Assembly (NCBI RefSeq): GCF_019131995.1 | Contig: NZ_JAHONA010000008.1 | Coordinates: forward strand, 23,824-87,823 | Source: Collinsella aerofaciens | Lineage (GTDB): Bacteria; Actinomycetota; Coriobacteriia; Coriobacteriales; Coriobacteriaceae | DNA length: 64,000 nucleotides | Direction of reading: 5' to 3' | Shown: piece after piece, positions 1 to 8,225 of the stretch | How positions within the stretch are numbered: the first letter of the stretch is position 1 | How the letters are laid out: every line of letters begins with the position of its first letter | Translations under genes and position numbers: made by a program | The notes under the pieces: generated by a model | What the model was told of the DNA's origin: nothing | Databases searched by the model: none | What the model saw: only the letters and a program-made list of their open reading frames with translations

Positions 1-390
1 GGCGAGATCAACTTCGACGCCGCTATCGCTACGCCGAACATGATGGCCAAGGTTGGCCGCATCGGTAAGATCCTTGGTCCCCGTGGCCTCATGCCGAACC
101 CTAAGCTCGGCACCGTGACCATGGACGTCGCCAAGATGGTCTCCGAGCTCAAGGCCGGCCGCGTTGAGTATCGCGCCGACCGTTACGGCATCTGCCACGT
201 GCCCCTGGGCAAGAAGTCCTTCTCCGAGCAGCAGCTCGTCGAGAACTACGCTGCCCTGTACACCGAGATCCTGCGTGTCAAGCCCTCTTCTGCTAAGGGC
301 AAGTACGTCAAGTCCATCTCTGTGTCTTCCACTATGGGCCCTGGCGTCAAGGTCGATCCCGCTGTCCAGCGTGACTTCCTGGCTGAGTAA
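1..390 (+). CDS. rplA: 50S ribosomal protein L1, C-terminal part (cut by window edge)
   Basis: The reading frame is open from base 1 and ends at the TAA at 388-390, so only about 129 C-terminal residues are present. The protein contains the L1 signature [20 protein letters not shown] (residues about 17-36 of the fragment) that contacts 23S rRNA at the L1 stalk. L1 helps release deacylated tRNA from the E site and, as in other bacteria, may repress its own mRNA. Its usual partners rplJ and rplL are not next door; they lie 22 kb away. A strong terminator follows directly, so this is the last gene of its transcript. Confidence 0.97.
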   Translation, partial: GEINFDAAIATPNMMAKVGRIGKILGPRGLMPNPKLGTVTMDVAKMVSELKAGRVEYRADRYGICHVPLGKKSFSEQQLVENYAALYTEILRVKPSSAKGKYVKSISVSSTMGPGVKVDPAVQRDFLAE

Positions 391-428
391 CTAACAGTTA
401 CTGCCTGAGCAAAGCAAGCATTGCTAAA

Positions 429-470
429 GAAACCCGGTTCTGCCCCGTACAGGACCGGGTTTCTTGCTAT
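429..470 (+). terminator. Intrinsic terminator after rplA
   Basis: Ten-base perfect stem 429-438/454-463 (GAAACCCGGT and its complement) with a 15-base loop and a short T-rich tail (TTTCTTGCT). It lies 38 bases after the rplA stop codon. Confidence 0.85.
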
Positions 471-481
471 CGCGTCAAAAG

Positions 482-514
482 CACCATAAAGGGGACAGTG
501 TCCCCTTTATGGTG
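482..514. repeat. Perfect 33-bp palindrome of the GGGACA/TGTCCC repeat family
   Basis: Arms 482-497 and 499-514 are perfectly complementary around the single base 498. The inner part is AAAGGGGACA / TGTCCCCTTT. Related imperfect palindromes occur at 3194-3234, 6272-6312, 32908-32948 and 34703-34740, all intergenic and next to gene ends. Confidence 0.85.
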
Positions 515-515
515 G

Positions 516-1226
516 TTACCAGGGTGTTCTGGCTGTTGAAGACTCGATGGCTTCGTGGCGTTTGAGCTCGCGGCGCATGGTTTGTGAGTTGAGCCAAGCT
601 GCTTGCCAGCCGCGGATGGGGTAGTGCGTCTGGTCGAGCTCAAACTGCGTATAGCCGCAGGCGTTGATGATCGTCGTTCCACACACATGCTGACGCTCGC
701 GCTGAAAATCGCAACCGTAGCTTTGGTGCACATGCCCGTGCACCATGTAGTCGGGATTCCAGGATTCGAGTGCTGTGTTAAAACACTCGAATCCTCGATG
801 CGGCAGATCGTCCAGATCACCCATACCGGCGGCGGGTGCATGGGTAAGCAGAATGTCGCACCCGCCGACCATCCTAACCTTACGCGACAGCTTACGCATG
901 CGCTTGGACATCTCGCGTTCGGTGTACATGTTGGCGCCGTCGCGATAACGCATGGACCCGCCAAGGCCCGCAATGCGAATCCCTCGGTACGTGTACACGC
1001 TGTCCTCTACGCAGATACATCCACCCGGTGCATGACGTGCGTAGCGGTCATCGTGATTGCCGCGCACGTAGATGAGCGGTTTGTTGATGACCGTAACCAA
1101 AAACTCAAGATAGTCCGGGTCCAGATCGCCGGCGGACAAAATCAGGTCGACTCCCTCAAAGCGTTCCTTGCGAAAGCACTCCCAAAGGCATCGTTCTTCG
1201 GTATCGGCTATGGCAAGGATTTTCAT
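516..1226 (-). CDS. Calcineurin-like metallophosphoesterase
   Basis: 236 residues. Metal-binding motifs of the calcineurin-like phosphoesterase superfamily are visible in order: D8 in IADTEE, GDLD near residue 33, GNHDDR near 57, THAP near 130 and HGHVH near 164. The first motif reads D-T-E instead of the common D-x-H, a variation worth noting for metal choice. No signal peptide, so cytoplasmic. Substrate cannot be told from sequence. Its ATG overlaps the stop of the upstream BMP-domain gene (ATGA, 1223-1226), so the two are translationally coupled and probably work together. Confidence 0.85.
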   Translation of the reverse strand: MKILAIADTEERCLWECFRKERFEGVDLILSAGDLDPDYLEFLVTVINKPLIYVRGNHDDRYARHAPGGCICVEDSVYTYRGIRIAGLGGSMRYRDGANMYTEREMSKRMRKLSRKVRMVGGCDILLTHAPAAGMGDLDDLPHRGFECFNTALESWNPDYMVHGHVHQSYGCDFQRERQHVCGTTIINACGYTQFELDQTHYPIRGWQAAWLNSQTMRRELKRHEAIESSTARTPW

Positions 1227-3139
1227 AGGGCAGGGACTTTCGGCTCATCGTCGGGCTGCGGAATGGTGCCTACCACGTTGTCCGCCAGCCAATTCATCTC
1301 GACAATCTGCGTGCTCGGCAGCGGAGGGAAGCCTTCGATCTGTACCACGCCGTTCTGGCTGTGGAGCTCGCCGCCAAAGGGGTTGATGGATCCCACAACA
1401 ATGCCGTTGCGGAGCAACTGCACGAGTTTGCGCGTTTGGTAGGGTAGGCCCGGAGCGTAACGGATGTCGATAACGCCGGAGCTCATGCCATACCAGTAGT
1501 TGACAGCGCGCACTTGGTTGTCGTCGCTGGTCTCGTCCCACGTGCCGTGAAGAAGGCTGCGAACGATGAGCTCGTAGTAACGGCCCCAGTTCCATACGGG
1601 CATGGCGATGCCGGTGACTTTGCCGTCGACCAAGCGGTGAAGCCCGTAGGCCGTTGGGTCTTCGAGCGACTTTGACATGTCAGCGCCGGTCATGACGCTT
1701 ACGCCTTCGCGGCACATGGCTTCGGCAAGACCACCGGCGGGAACATCGCCCCAGGTGAGGATGACCTGCGCGCGCGGGTCGAGCAGCGAGGCGCCAATCG
1801 CAAAGGCGTTGATCTCGCTGAGTGCGCCCGAGGCGAAGACCGACGCGTGGTAACCGATGCGGTGGTTGTCCGCCATGCTGGCCGCAAGGGCGCCCAGCAG
1901 AAACTTGGCCTCGTACATCTTGCCAAAGTACGAACGGACGCTTTGATGGGGAAGGCCGATAGAGCAGTTGAGGAACCGAACCCGGGGATACTCAACGGCA
2001 GCCCTGAGCGTGTATTCCATCAGGCGGTGCGAGGTCGAGAAGATGACGTTTGCTCCATGTTTGACAGCCGTTTCCACGGCGGCGTAGAACACATCCGGAT
2101 CGTGACAGTCCTCGAACGCCTCGGTGCGCACGATACCGCCAAAGTGCTCATCGAGATACTGACGCCCTTGGTCGTGCAGGCTGTCCCAGCTCGACGTCGC
2201 ACAGGGGAACTCATGGATAAAGGCGATGCGCAGGGGGTTGGCCGTCGAGTAGACGGTCTTGCCCATAAAGAAGTTGAGCACGCCAGAGGTGGACTTGGCG
2301 GGCGTCTCCTCCTCGTCGACGCTCGGTGCTTCGACAAGATCGACCTTGTCCTCGTCATTTTTGCCGGCAATAACCAGCTCGCGCCAGATCTTGCACAGGC
2401 GGTTTACGACGATATCCGTCGGCGTATCCAGCAGGCGGTCCTGGTTGTACACATTGAGGTAGACGAGCATGGCGTCGGCGGGCGTAATGTCCAGGTGGTC
2501 GCCGCCTGCGCGAAGGTAGGCGCGCTTAAAGAGCAGGAAGGTGTGGCGCAGGTAGTCGACCTTTTTCTGCGGCCATTTTTCGATAAGGTTCTGACCGAGC
2601 ATCTTGGCGAGCGTCTCGTAGCTTCCCTCACGCGAGAACTCGATCTCGTATAGGGGGCAGACGCGCCAAAACGCGCAGAACTCGCCGTACAGGCGGCTTT
2701 CGACGGAATCCCATGTGCCGGGGTAGAGACGGGTGACCTTGGCCGAAACCGTCGGAGCGTCCAGGAATTTGAGGACACTGACGCGTTTGTTGCCTTCCTG
2801 GACATAGAACCGATGCATGAACTCGGTGACGATGATGGGGTCGCGATAACCCTCGGTTACCTGGATGTCGTAGAGGTTGGACCACTTGCGGGCGAACTCG
2901 GTGCCAAACGGCAGCAGGGGCATAAAGTTGCATGAAAAGGCGGACTGACGGCCCTTGGTAACCGTACCGACGACCATTTCGAGCGGAATGTCTCTCAGGC
3001 CGACATTCTCTCGCTGGCCTAAGGGGAGCTGGGCAACCAAGCTATCGAGGTCCGTGAGGTACGGATACTCGCTTTGACTAATGGCGCGTCGACGTCCTTG
3101 CTCGCCGCGCTTGCGTGCTTGACGGTAGGCCTCTTCCAT
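1223..3139 (-). CDS. ParB-like plus BMP (PnrA-like) domain protein, cytoplasmic
   Basis: 638 residues. The N-terminal third looks like a ParB/sulfiredoxin-type nucleotide-binding fold (HRFYVQEGNKRVSVLKFL, residues about 109-126). Residues about 300-590 form a basic membrane protein (BMP/PnrA) ligand-binding domain, as in nucleoside ABC transporter lipoproteins (NCSIG, QSVRSYFGKMYEAKFLLGAL, HRIGYHASV). Usual BMP proteins are secreted lipoproteins; this one has no signal peptide or lipobox, so it should sense a ligand in the cytoplasm. The start is supported by AAGGGAG ten bases upstream. Ligand unknown; the coupled phosphoesterase suggests a signalling or nucleoside-related role (inference). 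Confidence 0.75.
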   Translation of the reverse strand: MEEAYRQARKRGEQGRRRAISQSEYPYLTDLDSLVAQLPLGQRENVGLRDIPLEMVVGTVTKGRQSAFSCNFMPLLPFGTEFARKWSNLYDIQVTEGYRDPIIVTEFMHRFYVQEGNKRVSVLKFLDAPTVSAKVTRLYPGTWDSVESRLYGEFCAFWRVCPLYEIEFSREGSYETLAKMLGQNLIEKWPQKKVDYLRHTFLLFKRAYLRAGGDHLDITPADAMLVYLNVYNQDRLLDTPTDIVVNRLCKIWRELVIAGKNDEDKVDLVEAPSVDEEETPAKSTSGVLNFFMGKTVYSTANPLRIAFIHEFPCATSSWDSLHDQGRQYLDEHFGGIVRTEAFEDCHDPDVFYAAVETAVKHGANVIFSTSHRLMEYTLRAAVEYPRVRFLNCSIGLPHQSVRSYFGKMYEAKFLLGALAASMADNHRIGYHASVFASGALSEINAFAIGASLLDPRAQVILTWGDVPAGGLAEAMCREGVSVMTGADMSKSLEDPTAYGLHRLVDGKVTGIAMPVWNWGRYYELIVRSLLHGTWDETSDDNQVRAVNYWYGMSSGVIDIRYAPGLPYQTRKLVQLLRNGIVVGSINPFGGELHSQNGVVQIEGFPPLPSTQIVEMNWLADNVVGTIPQPDDEPKVPAL

Positions 3140-3193
3140 GATGTTGCTCCCTTAGTCGTTTAAACAACTATATGAACCATGGTACCACGAATG

Positions 3194-3234
3194 AAAACCA
3201 CAACAAAGGTGCCTGTCCCCTTTGTGGTGGTTTA
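3194..3234. repeat. Imperfect palindrome, GGGACA/TGTCCC family
   Basis: AAAACCAC...AAAGG on the left pairs with CCTTTGTGGTGGTTT on the right around a TGCCTGTCCC centre. It sits between two minus-strand genes and overlaps the last codon region of the MscS gene. Same family as 482-514. Confidence 0.7.
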
Positions 3235-3999
3235 GGCAATGATGGGGGCGATGGCGCGGATGCAGGCGTCGGCAGCGGTGAAAGTGGTGCTGTCGTCGCT
3301 GACGATAAAGATGATCTTGCCCTTAATGCCAAAGTCGCCGATCTCGCTAAAGAGCACATACGGCTCCTTGTCAAAGCCCGAGATGGGAAGCACGGCGGCC
3401 TTGGTGGCGCTGGTCAGCTCGTCTGCCAGCGCGTCGAGCGAGGCCCACTTGGACGTGTCCTTTACGGCAACGGGCACAGCCACGCGCCCAAAGGGCATCA
3501 AATGCACGAGTGTGTTCTTGGAAATGTTGGAGTTGGGCACAATGATGGTCTGTCCACAGGCATCCTCAATCGTTGTATGGCGCCAAGTGATGTCTTGGAC
3601 CACGCCGGATACGCCGCCGACCTCGATATTGTCGCCGGGCTTGATGATGCCCATAAAGGTCACCTGCATGCCGCCGATAAGGTTTGACAGCGTGTCCTGA
3701 AAGCCGAGCGAAATGGCGATGCCGCCGACGCCAAGAGCGGCAACGAGGGCGTTTGCGTTAATGCCAAAGCAGTTGTCGAGGATAAAGCTGCCGCCGATCA
3801 TCCAGATGACGGCGCGCGCGATGTTGATGAAGATACTCGATGCCGGAAGCGGGTTATCGTCTCGGTTAAGCAGATGGTTCAGGGTCTTGGATACGACCTT
3901 GGCGGCGACGGCGGTGCCTATCGCCAAGATGACGGCCCAGATGATGTTGTGGACCCACCGTTGCTCAAAGAAATGAAGAATCGGCTCAAACAATTCCAT
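3232..3999 (-). CDS. Small-conductance mechanosensitive channel, MscS family
   Basis: 255 residues when started at the ATG with AGGAGG nine bases upstream; an in-frame ATG further up (4044) has no such site. Three hydrophobic segments (about 12-35, 53-75 and 78-105) precede the beta domain. The third matches the MscS pore helix: a glycine/alanine-rich run ending in GFQDTLSNLIGG. The beta domain has the typical KPGDNIEVGGVSGVV and IIVPNSNI motifs. Such channels open under membrane tension to release solutes after hypo-osmotic shock. Length fits the family (E. coli MscS 286). Confidence 0.93.
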   Translation of the reverse strand: MELFEPILHFFEQRWVHNIIWAVILAIGTAVAAKVVSKTLNHLLNRDDNPLPASSIFINIARAVIWMIGGSFILDNCFGINANALVAALGVGGIAISLGFQDTLSNLIGGMQVTFMGIIKPGDNIEVGGVSGVVQDITWRHTTIEDACGQTIIVPNSNISKNTLVHLMPFGRVAVPVAVKDTSKWASLDALADELTSATKAAVLPISGFDKEPYVLFSEIGDFGIKGKIIFIVSDDSTTFTAADACIRAIAPIIA

Positions 4000-4049
4000 G
4001 TAGGGAAAACCTCCTAATGATCGTCCAACCATGATACCCACCAAGAAGC

Positions 4050-4084
4050 CCGTCCGATCACATCGGACGGGCTTCTGTGCTCGA
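4050..4084 (-). terminator. GC-rich hairpin downstream of 5'-nucleotidase start of MscS leader
   Basis: AAGCCCGTCCGATcacATCGGACGGGCTT, a near-perfect stem at about 4051-4076. It lies between the nucleotidase stop (4128) and the MscS gene start (3999), both on the minus strand, so it most likely ends the nucleotidase transcript. Confidence 0.7.
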
Positions 4085-4127
4085 TATAAGGTTTACGCGG
4101 CGGGGCTGTAAGGCCCGGCGGTGTAGC

Positions 4128-6152
4128 TTAGCGTCGACGCTTCCAGATAATGCCGAGCATGATGACGATGATGCCGCCGATAAGGCACGCGCCAACTACT
4201 GCCAGCGTGCGGTCTCCCGTTGCGGCAAGCTTACCGGTCGTCTTCTTGGTGATGACCTTCGTGGTCGCCGTGTCCGTCTTAGGCGAGGGCTTAGGCGTCG
4301 GGGCCGGTGAGGGCGTGGGGTCCACGGCTGCGGAGCCGAAGCCGATGGTGCCGGCGAGCCCGGCCATCTTGCTCTCCCAGCCGTTCTGCCCGATCAGCGC
4401 CCTTAGCGCTGACTCGCAGGTACCCCACTCGGTGTGCTTGGTGGCGTTTGCGAAGGTGGGGAAGTCGGTCGTGTTGGTAATGATGTAGTTGTTGGTGGCG
4501 ACGGTATAGGTCTTGGTGGGATCGAACGTGCTGCCGTCTTTGGTGAGTGTGGCACTCACAATGCGCTTGCCTTCGGGCTGCGTCCAATCAATCGTCACGT
4601 TGATGCCGCCAAAGGAGAGAACGCTGCCAGAGTCATCGCGCCACTTGTACTTGTTTTGCGCCTCCTGCTCGGTGTGACCGGCCGCCACATAAGCCTGCTG
4701 AAGCTCGTAGCTGTCGTTGCAATCGTCGCTGATTTGTAGCGAGTGCTCGAGCGCTGCGAGGAAGTCCGCGCCGGTCATGGTCCAGGTCTCCACGGTGTTG
4801 CCGTAGGGCGAGATGGCGATGACGTTGCCGGCGGTCACGTTGCCCGCCGCGATGCCGCCGCGGATGCCGCCAGCGTTTTCGATAGCGAAGTCCGCGCCCG
4901 TCAGGGCAAGATAGGAGCCGCAAATCACGTGGCCGATGGTCTGGGCCTTGGTGGTGTCGCCCTCCTTGCTGGGGCGGAAATCGGTGGTGCGCACCATTTC
5001 CCAACCATGCGTGCCTGCGGCGTCCTCGCCGTAGAAATAGTTGGTGGTGGATGTGCCGAGCACCTTGTTCGATTCGTTTTCAAAGTCCTCGTCGAGCGGC
5101 TTGATCTTGTTGCGGACGGCTTCAAGGCGGCTTTGGTAGTCGGAGCCCTTGTCGGGGTCTGCCAAAAGGTCGTTGACGTTCTTGGCGGTGTAGAGCTTCT
5201 CGTCGCTGCCGTCTGCAGGGACCGTGACCGTGTCATCGTCGGTCGTCTCGGTGTCATTCGTGTTGTACTTGTACGGAATGGAAAGCAGCCCCACCTCGGC
5301 AAAGGCGCTGCCTGCCTCGACAACGTGGATCGTCTTGCCGTCGGCTCCCGTCACCTTCTCGTTAAGGTTGATGTGCTCGTGGCCTGCGATAAGGGCATCG
5401 ACGCCACGGAGTCGCGTGGCAAAGGTCTTGGCGTCGAGCGTGTGCGCGATACACACAACAACATCGCAGCCCTCCTTGCGCAGCTGCTCTGCCTCGGTAT
5501 TGATGGCGTTCGCGGCACTCGAGAAGCTGGTGCCCGCGACCAGGTCCGCGCGCAGCGAGGAACCTAGCGACTCATCCATGGCACCCACGACGCCGACCTT
5601 GATTTTGTAGTCGAATGTGGAGTGATCCTCGGTATCCTCCCAGGTGCGATCGAGCGTCTTCGTGATGCTCGAGCTCCATACGCCGCTCGTGGACTTCGCG
5701 TTCGCGCAGAGCATGGCGAAGGGCGTGCCGGTGGTGCTGTAGCCGGTCATGGTGCGGAGTTTGTCCGCGCCGTAGCTCCAGTCGTGGTTGCCTGGCGTGG
5801 TTGCGTCGTAGCCGTCGGCGTAGAAGGTGTCCATGAGCTCGGCGATGCTCTTGCCCTCGCTCATGGTGGCGAAGGACTGTCCGTGGAAGGTGTCGCCCGC
5901 ATCGAGTAAAAGATCGGGGGCGCTGCTTTGGGCGCTATAGAAAACCGCCAGTCCGTCAAAGCCCACAGTGCCGGTGCCCTTGCTTGCGTTGTAGCTGTAC
6001 TTGTAGCTGCCGTGGATATCGTTGGTGTGCATGACGGCCACGGAGCCGTCAATAGCGGCGGGCAGGTTTCCCGCGAAAGCGAGGCTTGGGATGCCTGCGA
6101 GCGCGCCGGCAAACAACGCGGCGGCCAACGCAAAGCGGGGGAGTCTTTTCAT
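4128..6152 (-). CDS. Cell-wall-anchored 5'-nucleotidase / 2',3'-cyclic phosphodiesterase (UshA-like)
   Basis: 674 residues. A signal peptide (1-27, ending LAFA) leads into a metallophosphatase domain: MHTNDIHGSY (41-50), DAGDTFHG (84-91), GNHDW (121-125) and AGHEH. The C-terminal 5'-nucleotidase domain carries ENAGGIRGGI and SPYGN. A proline/threonine-rich linker is followed by a sortase-type signal: LAATG, a hydrophobic helix and a final KRRR. The protein is therefore probably exported and coupled to peptidoglycan by a sortase, the motif being a variant of LPxTG. It would release phosphate and nucleosides from extracellular nucleotides. Start supported by AAGGAAA upstream. Confidence 0.93.
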   Translation of the reverse strand: MKRLPRFALAAALFAGALAGIPSLAFAGNLPAAIDGSVAVMHTNDIHGSYKYSYNASKGTGTVGFDGLAVFYSAQSSAPDLLLDAGDTFHGQSFATMSEGKSIAELMDTFYADGYDATTPGNHDWSYGADKLRTMTGYSTTGTPFAMLCANAKSTSGVWSSSITKTLDRTWEDTEDHSTFDYKIKVGVVGAMDESLGSSLRADLVAGTSFSSAANAINTEAEQLRKEGCDVVVCIAHTLDAKTFATRLRGVDALIAGHEHINLNEKVTGADGKTIHVVEAGSAFAEVGLLSIPYKYNTNDTETTDDDTVTVPADGSDEKLYTAKNVNDLLADPDKGSDYQSRLEAVRNKIKPLDEDFENESNKVLGTSTTNYFYGEDAAGTHGWEMVRTTDFRPSKEGDTTKAQTIGHVICGSYLALTGADFAIENAGGIRGGIAAGNVTAGNVIAISPYGNTVETWTMTGADFLAALEHSLQISDDCNDSYELQQAYVAAGHTEQEAQNKYKWRDDSGSVLSFGGINVTIDWTQPEGKRIVSATLTKDGSTFDPTKTYTVATNNYIITNTTDFPTFANATKHTEWGTCESALRALIGQNGWESKMAGLAGTIGFGSAAVDPTPSPAPTPKPSPKTDTATTKVITKKTTGKLAATGDRTLAVVGACLIGGIIVIMLGIIWKRRR

Positions 6153-6216
6153 GGCAGTTTCCTTAGTCCTTAGCCAGAATGTCTGGTTGAATATCGGATT
6201 ATCGACATAATATGCG

Positions 6217-6256
6217 AAAACCGCCGCAAGGGCCTCTGTCCCTTTGCGGCGGTTTT
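6217..6256 (-). terminator. Intrinsic terminator of the ABC-transporter operon
   Basis: Thirteen-base perfect stem 6217-6229/6244-6256 (AAAACCGCCGCAA and complement). On the minus strand it ends in TTTT and lies 55 bases past the ATPase stop. Confidence 0.85.
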
Positions 6257-6271
6257 GGCGTTTGCGCAGAT

Positions 6272-6312
6272 AAAACCTACCAAAATAAACCTGTCCCTTT
6301 TTGGCAGGTTTT
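6272..6312. repeat. Palindromic repeat AAAACCTACC...GGCAGGTTTT, GGGACA family
   Basis: Arms AAAACCTACCAAAA and TTTTTGGCAGGTTTT flank AACCTGTCCC. Read on the minus strand it is nearly identical to 32908-32948. It overlaps the ATPase stop codon at 6311 and could also act in transcription end formation. Confidence 0.8.
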
Positions 6313-7105
6313 AGCTTAGCAGCATGCGGTCGTTGGCGAGCTCGCCGCCCGAGACCTCCTCGAACTTCTGCAGCAGGTCGGCCACGGTGAGCGACTTCTT
6401 CTCGTCGCCAGCCACGTCGTAGATCACATGGCCCTCGTGCATCATGATCAGACGGTTGCCCAGACGGATGGCGTCGTTCATGTTGTGCGTGACCATGAGC
6501 GTGGTCAGGTGGTTCTCGTCGACGATCTCCTCGGTCAGGTTGAGCACCTTAGAGGCCGTCTTGGGGTCGAGGGCCGCGGTGTGCTCGTCGAGCAGCAGCA
6601 GGCGCGGCCTGGTGAGCGTGGCCATCAACAGGGTGAGTGCCTGGCGCTGGCCGCCCGAGAGCAGGCCGACCTTGGCGTTGAGACGCGTGTCCAGACCAAG
6701 GTCCAGGCGCTTGAGCAGCTCAACGTACTCATCTTTCTCGGCCTTGGTGACGCCCCACGAAAGGCCGCGACGCTGGCCGCGACGCTTGGCGAGGGCCAGG
6801 TTCTCGGCGATTTGCATGTCGGCAGCGGTACCGCGCATGGGGTCCTGAAACACGCGGCCCAGGTACTTGGCGCGCTGCGACTCGCTCAGGCGCGAGATGT
6901 CGGTGCCGTCGAGCTCAATAACGCCCGAATCGAGCGGGTACACGCCGGCGATCATGTTGAGCAGCGTGGACTTGCCGGCGCCGTTGCCGCCGATCACGGT
7001 TACAAAGTCGCCGTCATTCAGGGTGAGGTCGACGCCGGTGAGCGCGCGCTTCTCGGTGACGGTGCCCTTGTTAAAGGTCTTCTTGACGTGCGAGAGCTTA
7101 AGCAT
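6311..7105 (-). CDS. ABC transporter ATP-binding protein
   Basis: 264 residues from the ATG at 7105 (MLKLSHVKKTF); a longer frame upstream overlaps the permease and is not supported. Walker A GGNGAGKST (39-47), signature LSGGQRQ, Walker B LLLLDEHTA and the switch histidine in MVTHN are all present. It overlaps the permease end by 8 bases, so the two are coupled. With the permease and the lipoprotein it forms an importer of the type with a PF04392-like binding protein (TrpXYZ-like layout). The substrate is not shown by the sequence; amino acids or aromatic compounds are known substrates in relatives. Confidence 0.95.
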   Translation of the reverse strand: MLKLSHVKKTFNKGTVTEKRALTGVDLTLNDGDFVTVIGGNGAGKSTLLNMIAGVYPLDSGVIELDGTDISRLSESQRAKYLGRVFQDPMRGTAADMQIAENLALAKRRGQRRGLSWGVTKAEKDEYVELLKRLDLGLDTRLNAKVGLLSGGQRQALTLLMATLTRPRLLLLDEHTAALDPKTASKVLNLTEEIVDENHLTTLMVTHNMNDAIRLGNRLIMMHEGHVIYDVAGDEKKSLTVADLLQKFEEVSGGELANDRMLLS

Positions 7106-8021
7106 CTGCCTCATCCCCCTTCGTGTAGGAGCTGCGGAGCTTATAGCGCTCCCAAACCACGGGTACGCACAGGGCCACAGCGACAATTACGGCGGAAAGC
7201 AGCTTCATGTCGTTGGCGTCCATGCCCAACTGCAGCACGATGGCGCGGATAAGGAAGTACACCACGGAGCCAAAGACGGCGGAGGCAAGACGGACGCTAA
7301 ACTGCGTGAGGCCGCCGGGCAGCAGACGGCCGAGCACCTCACCGATAACAATGGCGGCAAGACCGATAACGATGGCACCGGTGCCCATACCAATGTCGGC
7401 ATACTTTTGGCTCTGGCAGATGAGCGCGCCCGAAAGGCCGATGAGGGCGTTGGAGAGCACGAGGGCGATCATCTTGGTGGAGTTGGTGTTGACGCCCAGG
7501 GCGCGGATCATGTACTCGTTGTTGCCGGTGGCGCGCAGCGCCGAGCCAATCTCGGTGCCAAAGAACCAATACAGGATGGCAACGATAGCCACGGCGAGCA
7601 GGATGCCCAAGATGATGGCAACGGTGGACTGCGGCAGGCCGGTCATATTGCTGACGGCCGAAAACACGGTGCCCTTGGCAAGAATGGGCGTATTGGACTT
7701 GCCCATGATGCGCAGGTTGATGGACCACAGGCTGATCTGGGTGAGGATTCCGGCGAGGATCGCGGGAATCTCGAAGACGGTGGTCAAAATGCCCGTGACG
7801 GCACCCGCGATGGCGCCGGCGCACATACCGGCCAGCACGGCGAGCAGCGGGTCGACGTTGTTATTGACGATGAGCACAGCGCAGACGCAGCCGCCGAGGG
7901 CAAAGCTGCCGTCGCAGGTCATATCGGGAATGTCGAGCAGGCGGAACGTGATAAACACGCCAAGCACCATAATGCCCCAGAGGACGCCCTGCGAAACGGC
8001 GCCCTGCAATGCAATGAGCAT
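7098..8021 (-). CDS. ABC transporter permease (TrpY/branched-chain-type)
   Basis: 307 residues, with about eight hydrophobic segments across the chain. The sequence ALRATGNNEYMIRALGVNTNSTKMIALVLSN matches the cytoplasmic coupling region of permeases in this importer family. The start ATG is preceded by TAGGAGG (spaced 7). It is the middle gene of a binding protein-permease-ATPase set, all on the minus strand. Confidence 0.93.
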   Translation of the reverse strand: MLIALQGAVSQGVLWGIMVLGVFITFRLLDIPDMTCDGSFALGGCVCAVLIVNNNVDPLLAVLAGMCAGAIAGAVTGILTTVFEIPAILAGILTQISLWSINLRIMGKSNTPILAKGTVFSAVSNMTGLPQSTVAIILGILLAVAIVAILYWFFGTEIGSALRATGNNEYMIRALGVNTNSTKMIALVLSNALIGLSGALICQSQKYADIGMGTGAIVIGLAAIVIGEVLGRLLPGGLTQFSVRLASAVFGSVVYFLIRAIVLQLGMDANDMKLLSAVIVAVALCVPVVWERYKLRSSYTKGDEADA

Positions 8022-8122
8022 GCTTCATACCTCCTAGGATAGGGTGGACACGTGAGTCACCATGATAGCGGTAACAATGCATAAAAGAGCTGCGGCCGGA
8101 TGTTTTGACTCATCCGAAACAA

Positions 8123-8158
8123 GCAGGGCGAACGCCGGTCTTTGGCGTTCGCCCCTGT
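8123..8158 (-). terminator. Hairpin between binding-protein and permease genes
   Basis: GCAGGGCGAACGCC pairs with GGCGTTCGCCCCTGT (one bulge). On the minus strand it is followed by GCTTGTTT. Such partial terminators commonly make the binding protein more abundant than the membrane parts; that role is inferred. Confidence 0.65.
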
Positions 8159-8225
8159 GGCTCAGATATTGAATAACACGTCAACGGCGCGAGTGCGTGC
8201 CCTAGACGCGCTACCGCGCATGGCG

